A DNA stretch of 64,000 nucleotides from Maea johnstoni (lineage: Eukaryota; Annelida; Polychaeta; Spionida; Magelonidae): assembly GCA_963942565.1 (NCBI GenBank), contig OZ012690.1, positions 40,624,555 through 40,688,554 of the forward strand. Direction: 5' to 3'. This document shows, in pieces, positions 1-11,500 of the stretch (within the stretch, counting starts at the first letter, position 1; each line of letters starts with the position of its first letter). The notes beneath the pieces are model-generated. The model ran no database searches. It saw only the letters and a list, made by a program, of their open reading frames with translations, and was not told where the DNA came from. Both the position numbers and the translations under genes were made by a program.

Positions 1-2379
1 AAGTACAGTGATTTCAGAAAGCTGTCTAAAGCTCAGGTCAAAGTGAATCATATATTTATACATTCTAAAATGACCTTATGCTCCATTATACAACTTAAGG
101 GGTTAATTTGGAATAAGAATACTATTCGTTTGCTTTGGTATAATTGTTTGAATATTTAATAATTTACCGGGTACTTCAATTACTGGAATAAAAAGGGATT
201 TTTAGAGAAGATTATGAGCTTTCTGAAAGGAGGCTGGCACCCCCTGGTGAGTGCTCCTCCCCCAGCTGATAAGGAAAGATAACAAGCTATTAGTGACTAC
301 TAATTTCTAATTGGCTGTCTGGAGGTGAATCCATTGTGAGTAAGGTGGCTATAGGTACTGATCAACATTTCTTCTTCAAATACCTTTCTGAATATAGCTC
401 TAACCATATAAATTATTAACTGAAATAGAAAAATTATGAAAATAACTAAAAATTTGGAGGAGAGTTGTTAGCTAGATGCTGATCAACAGAGAATAACTGT
501 AGGTAAAATAAATCAACATAACATTTGGGGACTTCGTAAGGTTCTGATTAAAGTATCCTCTTCAAGTATTTTTCTGAAATTACCTCTGATCACTGAGATA
601 ACACCAAAATAGCGAAGGTGATTTGGGAAGACACAGGCATGTAGGGTTTAATTAGGGTTTCTCTGGGTTGGTTTTCTCTGATACAAAGATATAGGGAATA
701 GATACCTCATGCTTCTTGAAACTTTTGGGGGCAACTGGAGAAGGTGGATCCATAGCTGCACTGAACCTTTGAAGTGCATTATGTCCATTTCCACACAGGC
801 GTCCTGCTAGAACTGATTGTATGTTTATAGCATAAAATCGTCCATTTTTGTCACTTCTAGGAAAGTCTGTTCTCTTTCCATCACAATCCTCATTTGAGCA
901 ACTTTCAAAACAGGGCTTATTGAAGTCCTTGTCGTCTTCTACTGTCTTGCCATAGTTCTAACTTTCCATCAAGGCAGTATGCACACACTGCAGCTTCCTG
1001 AAGGCCCTCTTCCTCTTTCTCTTCCTTCTGGAGCTACTTCCCATTGTAAGGAAACATTCAGACTCTGCACTGTCCTGGGGTCCGCATCTGAATGTTCTCT
1101 CCTAATCCTTAATCTCTACAGGAAACCCTGTTCACCTAGGTAACATGCATCCTAAACATCCTGCCCCTACCTGACACACACCAGAATATTTCTGGAGCAT
1201 TTGATTGGTTTTACCTCACCTGTCTGACCTGCAACTGTACAGTCAGACAGCTAATGCACACAAATCACACATTTTATTCAATGCCCTAATTGCAACAAAT
1301 TGACCACTCATAGCTGATTGGTGCCTGTTTCATGGGTAAACAGGATATTTCATTTGAATACACATTCTGGACCTGGCCAGGAACTGTCCCCCAGTTCGCA
1401 TCAATCAGCCAGTATAGCACACCTCACAGGGGAGATCAGATAAGGAGAGGCCATTATGGGTTTCAATAAACATCAGAGCTGGTGACTCAGGATATCTGGC
1501 CTCTAGTAGAAAGCATTTTAAAAACTCCTTTTTTTTTGTACTTAGTAGTTCTAGTTGAGAGTTCTAGTTCAAAGGAATGAGTAGCAAACCTTTTCAGCTT
1601 TCACATATCAAAAAAACAAAAAAAAAACTATTTAAAGGTGCGAAGGTCCCGAGCCCCCTTAACTGGGCCGACTGTAGACTCTATTAAGGTGATAATTTAG
1701 TACATCAAGATTATCACCACTAGGTGGTGTCTTTGGCTGGCCCCTAAGCATGGATATCAAAAGAAAATATTGCACATGAGGAATGGTCACTCGACCACGA
1801 GAACAAAAGGCGGGCCCCTTTGGGCCCTCCTTGTTAAATTGGTCCCACACGACATGGGTGTCTGCTTCAACCATGCGGATTCCTTCAAGATTTTTGGTCC
1901 TTTTAGACCAATATTTTCATCTCATTTTTTGGCTGGAAGTGAATAACGATAGGGTCTTCGAAGCCATTGTTTTAGAATATGACAGATATGAACCCGCTCT
2001 AGGTGCAAGGTCATGTCATAAGACCTCGTATTATGGCAGGACCTGAAAATCAGCATTAACTACATAAACCACGTGCTGTTAGTAATCTTGAGGCGTATGG
2101 GAACATTCAAAAATGTTTTTAAAATATTCATCGTGCAGATTCCCGGTTTCGGTAGGACCTTAATTACACCTTCCCAAAGACATAAATGATTAAATGGTAG
2201 AGTTTGGTTTTCAAGTAAAGGGTGAGTCTTGACATTTTGCCACAAAACGGAACACAGTCAGGTTTGTAAAAGGTGCCACATCAACTCAAAATAGCAAATC
2301 ATTGATAAGTTTATCATTATTATGCTACTATGAGACGTAAGCTATACAATAACATAGGGCATTGACCATAAGATATCCA
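1..2379. other. No recognisable gene
   Basis: AT-rich sequence without a convincing exon on either strand. Short ORFs around 1660-2250 show no domain, signal peptide or splice context. A GGTGATAAT / ATTATCACC inverted pair lies near 1688-1720. I see nothing else to annotate. Confidence 0.6.
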
Positions 2380-2396
2380 GGGGGGGGGGGGGGGGG
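2380..2396. repeat. Poly-G tract (G17)
   Basis: An uninterrupted run of 17 G. The exact length is likely unreliable in the assembly. The sequence from here to about 2720 holds nothing recognisable. Confidence 0.95.
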
Positions 2397-2719
2397 CATG
2401 TAAAGAAGTTAGGACACAGTTTCATTTGTCTTTCTTCAAGTATTCTAGTCATATTTGCATTTTTGTATGTTATGTACTGTCTTCATGGTTACAATTCAGA
2501 ATTATTCTCATTTCGGTATGGATGGTATTCTTAAACAAATAAATTTTTATTTTGCCTTAATGTGTAGCTTAGCCATGTGATTTTCAATAGTGCTCACCTT
2601 TATACAAAATTATAACCAAAGTCAGTTTAAAACCAACCACCTAACACAGGGACTTGGCCAGGAATTTGCAAGTTGAAGTTTTACCTGAGCTGAATGTTTT
2701 TGGGTGGAGTGGCCTGCGA

Positions 2720-3365
2720 GAGCGAAGCTCTTAGCGGCCAATGCCTAGGGGCCTTGAGCAACCCCCAGTGACTCTGGGGGCCTTGAACGGCCCCCAGTAA
2801 CCCTCATGCTCCAGCCAGGTTTCGAACTCAGGTAGTGAGAAACAGCTAGCAGTCAGTGGCATCATCTTAGACCACACGGCCATCAGGGCAGGCCACGTAG
2901 AAACCGGGTCAGGGTATGTAGTGCTACTATCACTATGTTGGGTGCCGGAGCGTACCACCGACGTATCCTCACTAACCATTAGCATTCTCCTGACGCTCCC
3001 GACCGGATTATAATCGGCAAGGAGGTAGAGGAAGCGCACAGTCAGAGACTGCGTTTCACTCTCCTTCGCCAATAATGCTATTTGTAGCTATATTGCAATA
3101 CAGTAATCCGCTTAGGAGTAGTTGACCAAATTTCAACCTTTGCAAGTTACTTGATTGACTAAAACTGTTCAACTATAACTTTATCAAAATCGTAAATAGT
3201 TCAGAATATTTCTGTTGAAGGAAAGATTCTTTATTTTGTCACTTTGAGGAATTAAGTACCTTTTACACACCTGTGGGCGCATTCCCATCTTGCTTTATTG
3301 CTGCGCATGGATATTTATTGACCAAAGTTCCGCATTTATCATTTGTCAATCGTGTTTGTACGATG
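2720..3365 (-). mobile_element. tRNA-derived SINE with long attached repeat, copy A
   Basis: Read on the minus strand, about 2905-2800 has a box A-like segment (TGGCCGTGTGG) and a box B-like segment (GAGTTCGAAACC) about 40 bases apart, as in tRNA-derived SINEs. The upstream part (to about 3365) aligns by eye with 7960-8300 on the plus strand, including shared words such as AACTATTTACGATTT and GTTGAACAGTTTTA, so SINE and attached segment form one repeat of roughly 550-600 bp. The left end contains a GGGGGCC / GGCCCCC stem. No target-site duplication was identified. A 113-residue ORF across it has no known domain and is taken as incidental. Confidence 0.6.
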
Positions 3366-3379
3366 GTGCAAGTGTGAAC

Positions 3380-3540
3380 GGCAGAAAAAAAAATCAAATT
3401 TTTTTTCTCCACCGTTTTTTCTCCAAAACAGCATAAAAAAAATAAAAAATTTCTCCAACGTTTTTCCAAAAACAGCAGAAAAAAAAATTAAAAATTTTTT
3501 CTCCAACATTTTTCCAAAAACAGCAGATTTTTTTTTTAAA
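3380..3540. repeat. Minisatellite, A/T-run unit of about 43-50 bp
   Basis: Three to four imperfect units, each with an A-run, a T-run, CTCCAACGTTTTTCCAAA and then AACAGCA. The AGCA-type boundary recurs near 3380, 3430, 3473 and 3521. The repeat lies directly beside SINE-bearing repeat copy A. Confidence 0.7.
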
Positions 3541-4105
3541 TTTTTTGTTGCCTATTTTTGTGCAAACTGGTTATCTGTCTCACTTTACCACTTCCAAGGG
3601 AGCACTCATTATTTGAATTTGATGGTATGTGGTGACCAAAATGGCATGTAAAAGTGGACAAAAAAGACATTTTAGAATATTCATAACTGATATTGAATAT
3701 TGATAAATGAATAAGGAATTTCATAATTCATGTATGAATTGCAAATATTCACTACTTTCACTATTCATTATGCAGTCGTGACCATGCAGACTCGGCACTA
3801 CGAGCGGTTAGAATTGTTGAGACCCAACTTCCGTGTCTACGACAGCGTATATAGGCCTGTCATGAGAGTGGCATGGGGAAAGATCGACTCCGTATTAAAG
3901 GAGCATAGCACGGCCACTTTGCACCTTATCAGTTACTCAGGAAATCACAAGTTTACCTGGGGGAGGGGGGGGTCTAGTATTTAACAAATGATAAACGTGA
4001 TTCAAGAACGCCCCGTCCAACTTCCAGTTTAGTACGGCATCAGTACTTAATGTGATAAATTCACGAGTCCCTTAACGGTTGGTTTCGTAGCCTAGGTAGA
4101 AGATG

Positions 4106-4110
<5 letters not shown>

Positions 4111-4166
<56 letters not shown>
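4111..4166. repeat. (CT)28 microsatellite
   Basis: A pure CT dinucleotide run. Ser-Leu and Arg-Glu repeat ORFs in this stretch are products of the microsatellite. The flanks 3541-4110 and 4167-5348 hold no gene I can support. Confidence 0.97.
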
Positions 4167-4170
<4 letters not shown>

Positions 4171-5348
4171 TGAATACGGAACACGAAAGTATCGTGTAAA
4201 AGTATCAAGTTTTATTGCTATGTGCTTAGACGGAGTATCGGGTAAAATTCCCCTCTCTCCACGAATAGTTCCAAATGGACTTTCAGTTGCATAAGAACCA
4301 TTATAGGTAGCGCTCAACCACGCCGCACATTTATATAGCGACCATGCCAACACTCATATTGGGATCTGTGAGACCGCATTAGTATGTAAAAGCATTCATC
4401 TATCTTGCATTATGGGCATCATGTAAGTAGCTATTCCTTTCTGAGGTTAGAATGCTTGACACTGGAAGATTGGGAACTGCTAACTGGAGTTACATGTAGC
4501 CGCGCGTAGAAAAAGTCCCTCACAAGGTAAGAACGTATGGCAAATGATGCAAAGTTCAATTTAAAAAAACGGATGGCAACTGATACACGGAGATGAAAAG
4601 TTTCAGGTTGTCTTATTTTGATAAACGGTTATATTAAAGTGACTGTCTAGGTCTATTATGTAAACGAAGTTTGACAAATACAAAGAATAACATTTGAGCT
4701 TGTAGGGAAGACGAAGACACAGTCTGGGAGTATCAAGTTTTATTGCTATCAGGTCATACAAAGTAAACACATGGAAATTGTTTTTAATCGTAGTGTTATC
4801 GATAAAAAGCTTACACGTGCTTGTTCTGAGATATTTCATATCATGGTCATATATATTAATATACATATATATATGTATATCAAAATTGAAATCATTGTAA
4901 ATTAAACAAATAGCTTGTTTGCAGCCACAGGTGAGAATTTTTCATACATGGGCAATTCTTGCTTAACAAACAAATCATGGGTTATCATTATAGAACCTTT
5001 ATATACACTGAATGTTATCAACTATATTGAGTTCTTTAATTCAAACTAATTAGAGGCGTAATCGTTATGTAAATGCATTCAGGAAAGGTCACACGGAACT
5101 AAATGGTCTGTGGAAAACAGGACACTCTTTTTACTCTGTTTATTTTATGAAGTAGGGCCTTGAAATCAACCAATCATGCCGCCATAGCAGCCTGGTAATG
5201 GGGGCGCCCCACAAAAATTGGATTTCTTGACGATTAAAGGTATGTGGTGGTAGTGCCTTTCTCCTTCACCACCGTCTGATCCACGAGCAGCTACTCGCTG
5301 GCCCCAGCAAAGTCCGACGTCATGATCCAGTTCTTTGGAGGACCTTAC

Positions 5349-5460
5349 ATGAGGGTAGACTTCCTGGGCTGAGATGCAGTCCAGCCCTGCACAGCAGTCA
5401 CCGCCTGGACCCTTCGTATCGCACAAGGCACCGAGCGCGCCGCATGTCTCCGCACCAGCA
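5349..5460 (-). CDS. Cysteine-rich exon, knottin-like spacing, gene not recognised
   Basis: On the minus strand a strong acceptor (TTTCCAG at 5467-5461) and a consensus donor (GTAAGG from 5348) bound a 112-bp exon. It has one base plus 37 codons, so entry phase 2 and exit phase 0. The peptide includes CGALGALCDTKGPGGDCC followed by AGLDC. Five cysteines are spaced C-x6-C-x8-CC-x4-C, which resembles an inhibitor-cystine-knot or other small disulfide domain whose last cysteine would be in the next exon. GC content is clearly higher than the surroundings, which supports coding. The other frames give low-complexity basic sequence. The downstream exon was not found, and no function is assigned. 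It is probably secreted, judging from cysteine content and from the other extracellular-domain exons on this strand. Confidence 0.5.
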
Positions 5461-6859
5461 CTGGAAAGACACGAGTTGGATGCAACAATTGCGAAATAGC
5501 ATACATGACAGGCTGAAATACTGCCTGTCACATACGCTCTTTCGTAAACAAGAGAGGGTATAAAGTAATGGTATTTTGGCAATCTGTTGAAATAAAGGCA
5601 TACACTTGAGATATTTAATCAATGTACCAGTCGATCAATGCCCGTCAGCAACTGATAGAAAAATTGCCCGGCTGTGTGGTCGAGATAATCAGGTACGCAA
5701 ATTCAGTTAGCTGCATATGACATCTACTTTTCAGCCATGACGTTACAGGCGTGTAGCCTTCATCTATGCACTGGCATTTGAGTAACAACCACGCATACGA
5801 TCGTGTACAATACCAAGTCTACCCGCATATCAAGGGCATGAATTAAATGTCTTTACTGTAGTGTATAGTTTTGTCCGGAAATCTTGAAAACTATTCCTCC
5901 GACTGCCTAGCGTCCCTTGGACGTTTTGTACTACCAGTGATCGATTCCGTTTTCGGTGCTAAAACTGGTTCAACTAAAGCCACTAAATACAGATACACGG
6001 TAAAGCAGTAACCCTGTAACGGCAAATTATGTGGATTTACTGCAAACAGTAATTGATATTGAGTACTGAAATAATAATGGGTAAACGATAATGCTACCAA
6101 TCTGTTGAAGTAAATCGGATGTAATCAACAATGAAAAACAATAATGATAGTTATTGCTCAATGGAAACGACTGGCTCCGATTTAATAATAAAAGTACTTT
6201 TTTAGAACAATGAGATTTCTATGTTGTATCGTTCTTTAAAATGAGTCAAGGAGTTCAAGGTGATGGTTATTAACTGTGCTGACAAGAATGCATATTCAAA
6301 CAGAGGATGTGTAGGTGAACTTTGGCAGTATTCTTAGACTTTCAAATATCGTCACTTTTCTGCCATATTTAGGCTAAATGGCATCTGGCCAGTTGTGGCG
6401 GAGGAAACTGGAGTAACTGTCGAGATCCACTGCCTAACCCTCGGTCACAGACAACATCCTCCCACACCCAGTAGGCTTTTGCACAGGGCAGGCATCCACC
6501 ACCCACGACAAGGCACCATTCACTTTCTTCTTACAGGCATTGAAAAAACTATGATAGTTTTGTATTTTTTGCAAATGATCAACTCAGTCAATGCATCAAT
6601 TGAAAATAAATTAGCAATCACAAGTATAACAAATTAAACTCAGACATTGGACTACGGATAGTTATGAACTAGAAATCAAAAATGAATGTTGTTTTCGTAA
6701 ATTATATAAAACTTTCACCCCATTTGACCATACAAATGATTTTTTGATATGTTTTTCCACACGTATATTTGACAATGCAAGTTCATCCAATAATCATTCT
6801 TACAATAGACTGCAGTAGACATTCAAGCTATAGATTAGCTTTCCTCCTCTTTTGGTTAC

Positions 6860-7050
6860 CTCTCTGAGCGCAAAGAAAGTAAGACGTTCGCCCTCATTGC
6901 CGAAGCGAATATATACTACGTTATTGCATATGTATGTATATTCAATATTGGAAGTTCCTCCATCAACCTTTTTGACAGTGAACTGCACTCGATAAAGTTT
7001 AACTTCATTTCTGTTTGTGCGTACCGCTCTGAGCGTGTGAAAATTCCCTT
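6860..7050 (-). CDS. Possible exon, family unknown
   Basis: An open minus-strand frame of about 63 residues is followed by a plausible donor (AG then GTAACC, GT at 6859-6858). The peptide has alternating hydrophobic segments such as KLYRVQFTVKKVDGG and NVVYIRFGNEGERLTFFALR, which suggest beta structure. I recognise no family. The acceptor is uncertain: candidates lie near 7050, 7035 and 7010, none with a strong pyrimidine tract. It may be a chance ORF. The stretch from 5461 to here otherwise shows nothing convincing. Confidence 0.2.
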
Positions 7051-7149
7051 ATTACGTGGAAATCCTTACATTTTCTTTACCGGTAAGCGGAATACAGAAT
7101 CACCTGAAAGAAAATAGCTATATTAGTTTGATAACTCTTTATCATTTTT

Positions 7150-7640
7150 AGATTAGTGTTAACTTAAGTCTTATAATAATTCTTCCTACCTATAAAAAAC
7201 TGGAACAATGGAGTAATATCTGTGACTTCTGTTATGTGGAGGATGAAAATATACATCTGTTTTGTGAGTGTGATATTGCTTGTGGTATATGGGAAGAAGT
7301 GGTAAATTGGTACAACTTCTTTGGGTATAACAGAGAATATTTATCTGACCTACAGAATCTATTTGGCGATACAAATTGTGATCCCACTTTTAACAGGATT
7401 ATTCTTACAACAAAGATTGCAGTCTTTACAAAACAAAAATTCTAACAAATTAGTTTCTCTAGGTCAGATTATAGCAATATTAATGGAACAGTTTAAAGTG
7501 GAAAAATTCCAAGCTGGAATTAAAGGAAAGATGAAATACTTCAAAGGGGTTTGGTCTCCAATCTTTTGGGATGTGAATGTACACATTTCATGGTGTTCTT
7601 ATATGCTATCATATCAAACTACTTTGCTATGAAGTCCGCC
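7150..7640 (+). mobile_element. LINE 3'-end fragment (ORF2 C-terminus)
   Basis: The plus-strand translation contains CDFCYVEDENIHLFCEC then DIACGIWEEV. This is the Cys-x2-Cys, His-x4-5-Cys knuckle found after reverse transcriptase in many non-LTR retrotransposons (zf-RVT-like). About 200 bases later, in a different frame, comes NKLVSLGQIIAILMEQFKVE and then KYFKGVWSP, typical of the C-terminal tail of the same kind of protein. The frame change near 7440 shows it is a decayed copy. The rest of the element is missing upstream. The clade is uncertain (L1/Tx1-like is my impression). No tail or target-site duplication is clear. Confidence 0.65.
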
Positions 7641-7959
7641 TCCTGATGGTTACCTATCCATCCACTTCTACCGCGGATCATACTAATGAAGCTTGTATCT
7701 TATTACCCTCTATATTAAAAACACATTTTCAGGAGAAGTCACTGGTTCCTGCTGACTCTTCTCCAGTCATTTAAGTTATGCTTGAATTGAGATGAAGAAC
7801 CAGCTCTTAACATTTCCCAACAAAAGTATTACATTACAACAGTTATCAACACTTTAATAGATAGATAAAAATAGTATACCACTAACTAACTTCAAATGTG
7901 TTTTTATATCGTGGCATACGCAAAGTAAATAATTTTCGAAAATGTGACCCAATCACGGT

Positions 7960-8490
7960 CGACGAATGACAAATGCGGGACTGTGCTCTATTAATAGCCA
8001 TGAGCGGCGATAAAAGAATATGCAAATACACCCACAGAGGTGTAAAAGGTACCTAATTCGGTAATATGACAAAATCGTGAATATTTCTTTCAATAGAAAT
8101 ATTCTAAACTATTTACAATTTCGATAAAGTTAAAGTTGAACAGTTTTATTCAATCAAATAACTTGCAAAAGTTAATTTGGTCAACTACTCTAAGCACATT
8201 ACTGTACTCCAATCTACCTATATAAGTAGCCTCATTGCCTTTGACGGTAAGCACAATCGATGGTTGTTGCGCTTTCCCGTTCTCCCTCCCGATTTGTCGT
8301 CAGATCAGGAGCGCGAGGGAATGCTAATTTTGGGTGAGGGCGTGTCGGTGGTTCGCCCCGATACCTTCCACCTTGACCGTGGCCTGCCGTGTGGACCACG
8401 GCGTTGCCAATGACTGCTAGCTGTCTCTCGACCCAGTCCGAATTTGGGTCCCTGCTGGGGCATGAAAGATTGATGCCTTAGACTTAAAAC
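7960..8490 (+). mobile_element. tRNA-derived SINE with long attached repeat, copy B
   Basis: Same family as the repeat at 2720-3365 but in the opposite orientation. The attached segment at about 7960-8300 aligns by eye with the complement of 3365-2900, with one internal deletion of roughly 55 bases. A tRNA-like part follows at about 8383-8460, with GCCTGCCGTGTGG as box A-like, TGACTGCTAGCTGT shared with copy A, and a decayed box B near GTCCGAATTTGGG. The small ORF here is incidental. Confidence 0.6.
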
Positions 8491-9304
8491 CAAGCGGCCG
8501 ATTGGTTTCCCTATCATTCTCACCTACTTACATGCGCCCTAGCAGCAACTTGGCAGAAAAACTGACCAAAAATGAAAATTCCAAATTTAAGTTTTAGCGT
8601 GTTCCTGCATGGCAGCGAAAGCAGGGTCTACCAACTGCAAGATCGCATTACCATGCGATACCTTCACTACCCTAACCCCGAGAATACTCGTAGCATTAAG
8701 AAATTACGAACAAATATGTAAATTTTACTTAATGACCAGAGTTTGTGGAGAATAACAGGGCGGGTACTTTCCAGTTGATTACAAATTTATAAATCAATAG
8801 TTGTTGTTTTGTTTTTATTTTTGCATTTGCACCATTTGAAATTCGTCCAAAGTATGCCTTTATTGGGCAGATATTACATGCACCTGGATGGTAGGGCCTT
8901 TTTCTGACTACTGTGAAAGCTTTGACATGTCCAGGGCATCATGTTTGATTGTTAACCCACATTAACCACCTGCATTAACCAATGATTAAGATTATTGGTT
9001 TCGCATCGTTTTTCTAGGGTTGTCCTGCCACTGATGAATCAGTGATATTAATATTTCATATTTTCCTTTGAATATAACTCCATTCTCTGAGTGCAATTTA
9101 ACTGCCAGCAGACTCCCCGCAGGGCTTGTGTTAAATAAAAAAACAGGTGGCACAGCTTCGCTGATTGCACCACAATTTGAAAAAACACTTAATTCTTATA
9201 AGATTGGTATAGTGTGGGTACACTAACAGGAATATTTCTTATTGTCTACCCTAACAATAATAAGGGCTGTAATGATCATTTGTGAATAGTGACTACATTT
9301 GCTG

Positions 9305-9306
<2 letters not shown>
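8491..9306. other. No recognisable gene
   Basis: AT-rich sequence. A short GTTAACCCACATTAACCACC-like stretch lies near 8951. No exon, repeat boundary or RNA gene is evident. Confidence 0.6.
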
Positions 9307-9335
<29 letters not shown>

Positions 9336-9400
9336 TGTATGTATGTATGTATGTGTGTGGGTAGGTAGGTAAGTAGGTAGATAGGTAGGCTTGTACGTAG
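9307..9400. repeat. (ATGT)n / (GTAG)n tetranucleotide repeat
   Basis: About eleven perfect TATG units are followed by a degenerate GTAG-type run to about 9400. Confidence 0.95.
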
Positions 9401-9471
9401 ATATGTATGTCAATAGTGTGTCTAAGTATTCTAGAAATACATGCTGCGGTAAGAAATGAAGGGAAATTTAC

Positions 9472-9544
9472 CACTAAATTTCAATGAACCTCCGCCCATG
9501 GCAATACCAACCAAAACAAGCAATAGCAGGAGTGACTTCATCAT
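9472..9544 (-). CDS. Signal-peptide first coding exon of an unidentified secreted protein
   Basis: On the minus strand an ATG at 9544 (G at -3) opens MMKSLLLLLVLVGIAMGGGS, a textbook signal peptide: a basic residue, a nine-residue hydrophobic core and a small-residue cleavage region. After 24 codons plus one base the sequence reads TTTAGTG then GTAAAT, a good donor, giving a phase-1 exit. Phase-1 introns after the signal peptide are common in modular extracellular proteins, and the MAM and 57.5-kb Thr exons elsewhere in the window also use phase 1. The next exon is not identified. The 5349-5460 exon needs phase 2, so it cannot follow directly. A short read-through ORF is the alternative. Confidence 0.45.
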
Positions 9545-9638
9545 GCCTTGGTAATGAGACAATATCTGAAAAATGAAATGAGAATATTTCTAGTGAATCA
9601 TCTAGTTCATTTGGAACCTCTATGTGGAGATCGTACAC

Positions 9639-9649
9639 ACACATACAAG

Positions 9650-9694
<45 letters not shown>

Positions 9695-9701
9695 ACACAC
9701 T
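9639..9701. repeat. (CA)n microsatellite
   Basis: A CA-rich run interrupted by CG steps. It lies upstream of the 9544 start and directly before a LINE fragment. Confidence 0.95.
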
Positions 9702-9714
9702 GGTATGCAATGCC

Positions 9715-10324
<610 letters not shown>

Positions 10325-11290
10325 TCCATTTTAACAACTATTTTAGAAACCAGGCTTAGGAAAAAGAAAGACACCTTTGCTTGTTTTTGTGGATGCTAGA
10401 AATGCCTTTTGATGGATGCATTATGGTTTCGTCTGATTTCATTAGGGATTTCAGGTACCTTTTTAAATGCCAAATATGTAGCCGCTTCAGCCAGTAGGGA
10501 ATTAAGTTTCATACTTTCATAATTCCATGCAAATGGAGGTATGCCTTAAGTTTAATAAGTGTCTACAAAGGTGTATGAGTGTCTTGTAGTGCCAATTACT
10601 GACTATGGTGCAGCAATTTAGGGTTCAAAGGATTTCAGCTATATAAATGCGGTACAGAATAGGGCATGCTGAGTGTTTTGGGGTCTGAGCCAGTATGCCC
10701 CAATGGCAGGTATTCAGGGCGAGATGGGATGGGTTTTACCATTCCATAGGCAATGGCTGAGCATATCTAGATTCCGTTGTCGTCTCTCTCAAATGAGTGA
10801 GGATCGACTTCCAACAAAGACTTTTAACTGGCCTCATATACAAATACCAGAAACATATGGTGGCTAAACAATATGAGACCTTCGACCTTCAAAGGTTCAA
10901 TGATATTAACTTTGTAATTGATTTTTCTGAAATTTGCCAAAGACTCAGTAGAAAAGCTACTTAGCGAGTGTAAAACTAAGTGGCATGCCACCTTAGATAG
11001 AGAAAATGGTAATAAACCAAAAACTTATCGGTTATTCAAAAGAGAATTGTAGTCTGAGCAATACCTCGAGATGCTTCTTACCAGGAAGGAGAGTGCTGGC
11101 TCAAATAAGATGTGGAGTAGCACCTTTAAGGTTAGAAATGGGATGGGGAAAAACTAATAATCATATAACTCCTAGAGGAGATAGAGTTTGCCTAAGTGGT
11201 TACAAACAGGGTTTTATATAAATTGTGTCAGAAAAGCACTTTGTGTTGTGTTGTCGTCACCCTGCACTCAAATCTCACAGTGAAAATCTT
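10325..11290 (+). mobile_element. Decayed LINE fragment (post-RT region)
   Basis: The plus-strand translation has DFSYINAVQNRA, then QYAPMAGIQGEMGW, then RFRCRLSQMSEDRLP (about 10630-10815). This is a run typical of the region after the reverse transcriptase palm in a common invertebrate LINE family. Further on, in shifting frames, come AQIRCGVAPLRLEMG (about 11095-11140), RVCLSGYKQGF and SEKHFVLCC (about 11185-11260), the last two corresponding to the zinc-knuckle region. Several stops and frame changes interrupt it. Sequence order shows a single plus-strand copy that runs up to the assembly gap. Upstream of about 10610 it is too decayed to align by eye. Confidence 0.65.
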
Positions 11291-11300
11291 TTAAATAAGG

Positions 11301-11500
11301 NNNNNNNNNNNNNNNNNNNNNNNNNNNNNNNNNNNNNNNNNNNNNNNNNNNNNNNNNNNNNNNNNNNNNNNNNNNNNNNNNNNNNNNNNNNNNNNNNNNN
11401 NNNNNNNNNNNNNNNNNNNNNNNNNNNNNNNNNNNNNNNNNNNNNNNNNNNNNNNNNNNNNNNNNNNNNNNNNNNNNNNNNNNNNNNNNNNNNNNNNNNN
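11301..11500. other. Assembly gap (200 N)
   Basis: Exactly 200 N, a conventional placeholder length, so the true gap size is unknown. It abuts the tandem palindromic repeat at 11501-14065, which suggests that more units were not assembled. Confidence 0.98.

Noticed and set aside
2731-3072. 113-residue ORF on the minus strand
   Set aside because: It lies within the SINE-bearing repeat, begins at a non-ATG codon and has no recognisable domain.
4072-4353. Arg-Glu and Ser-Leu repeat ORFs
   Set aside because: Products of the (CT)28 microsatellite.
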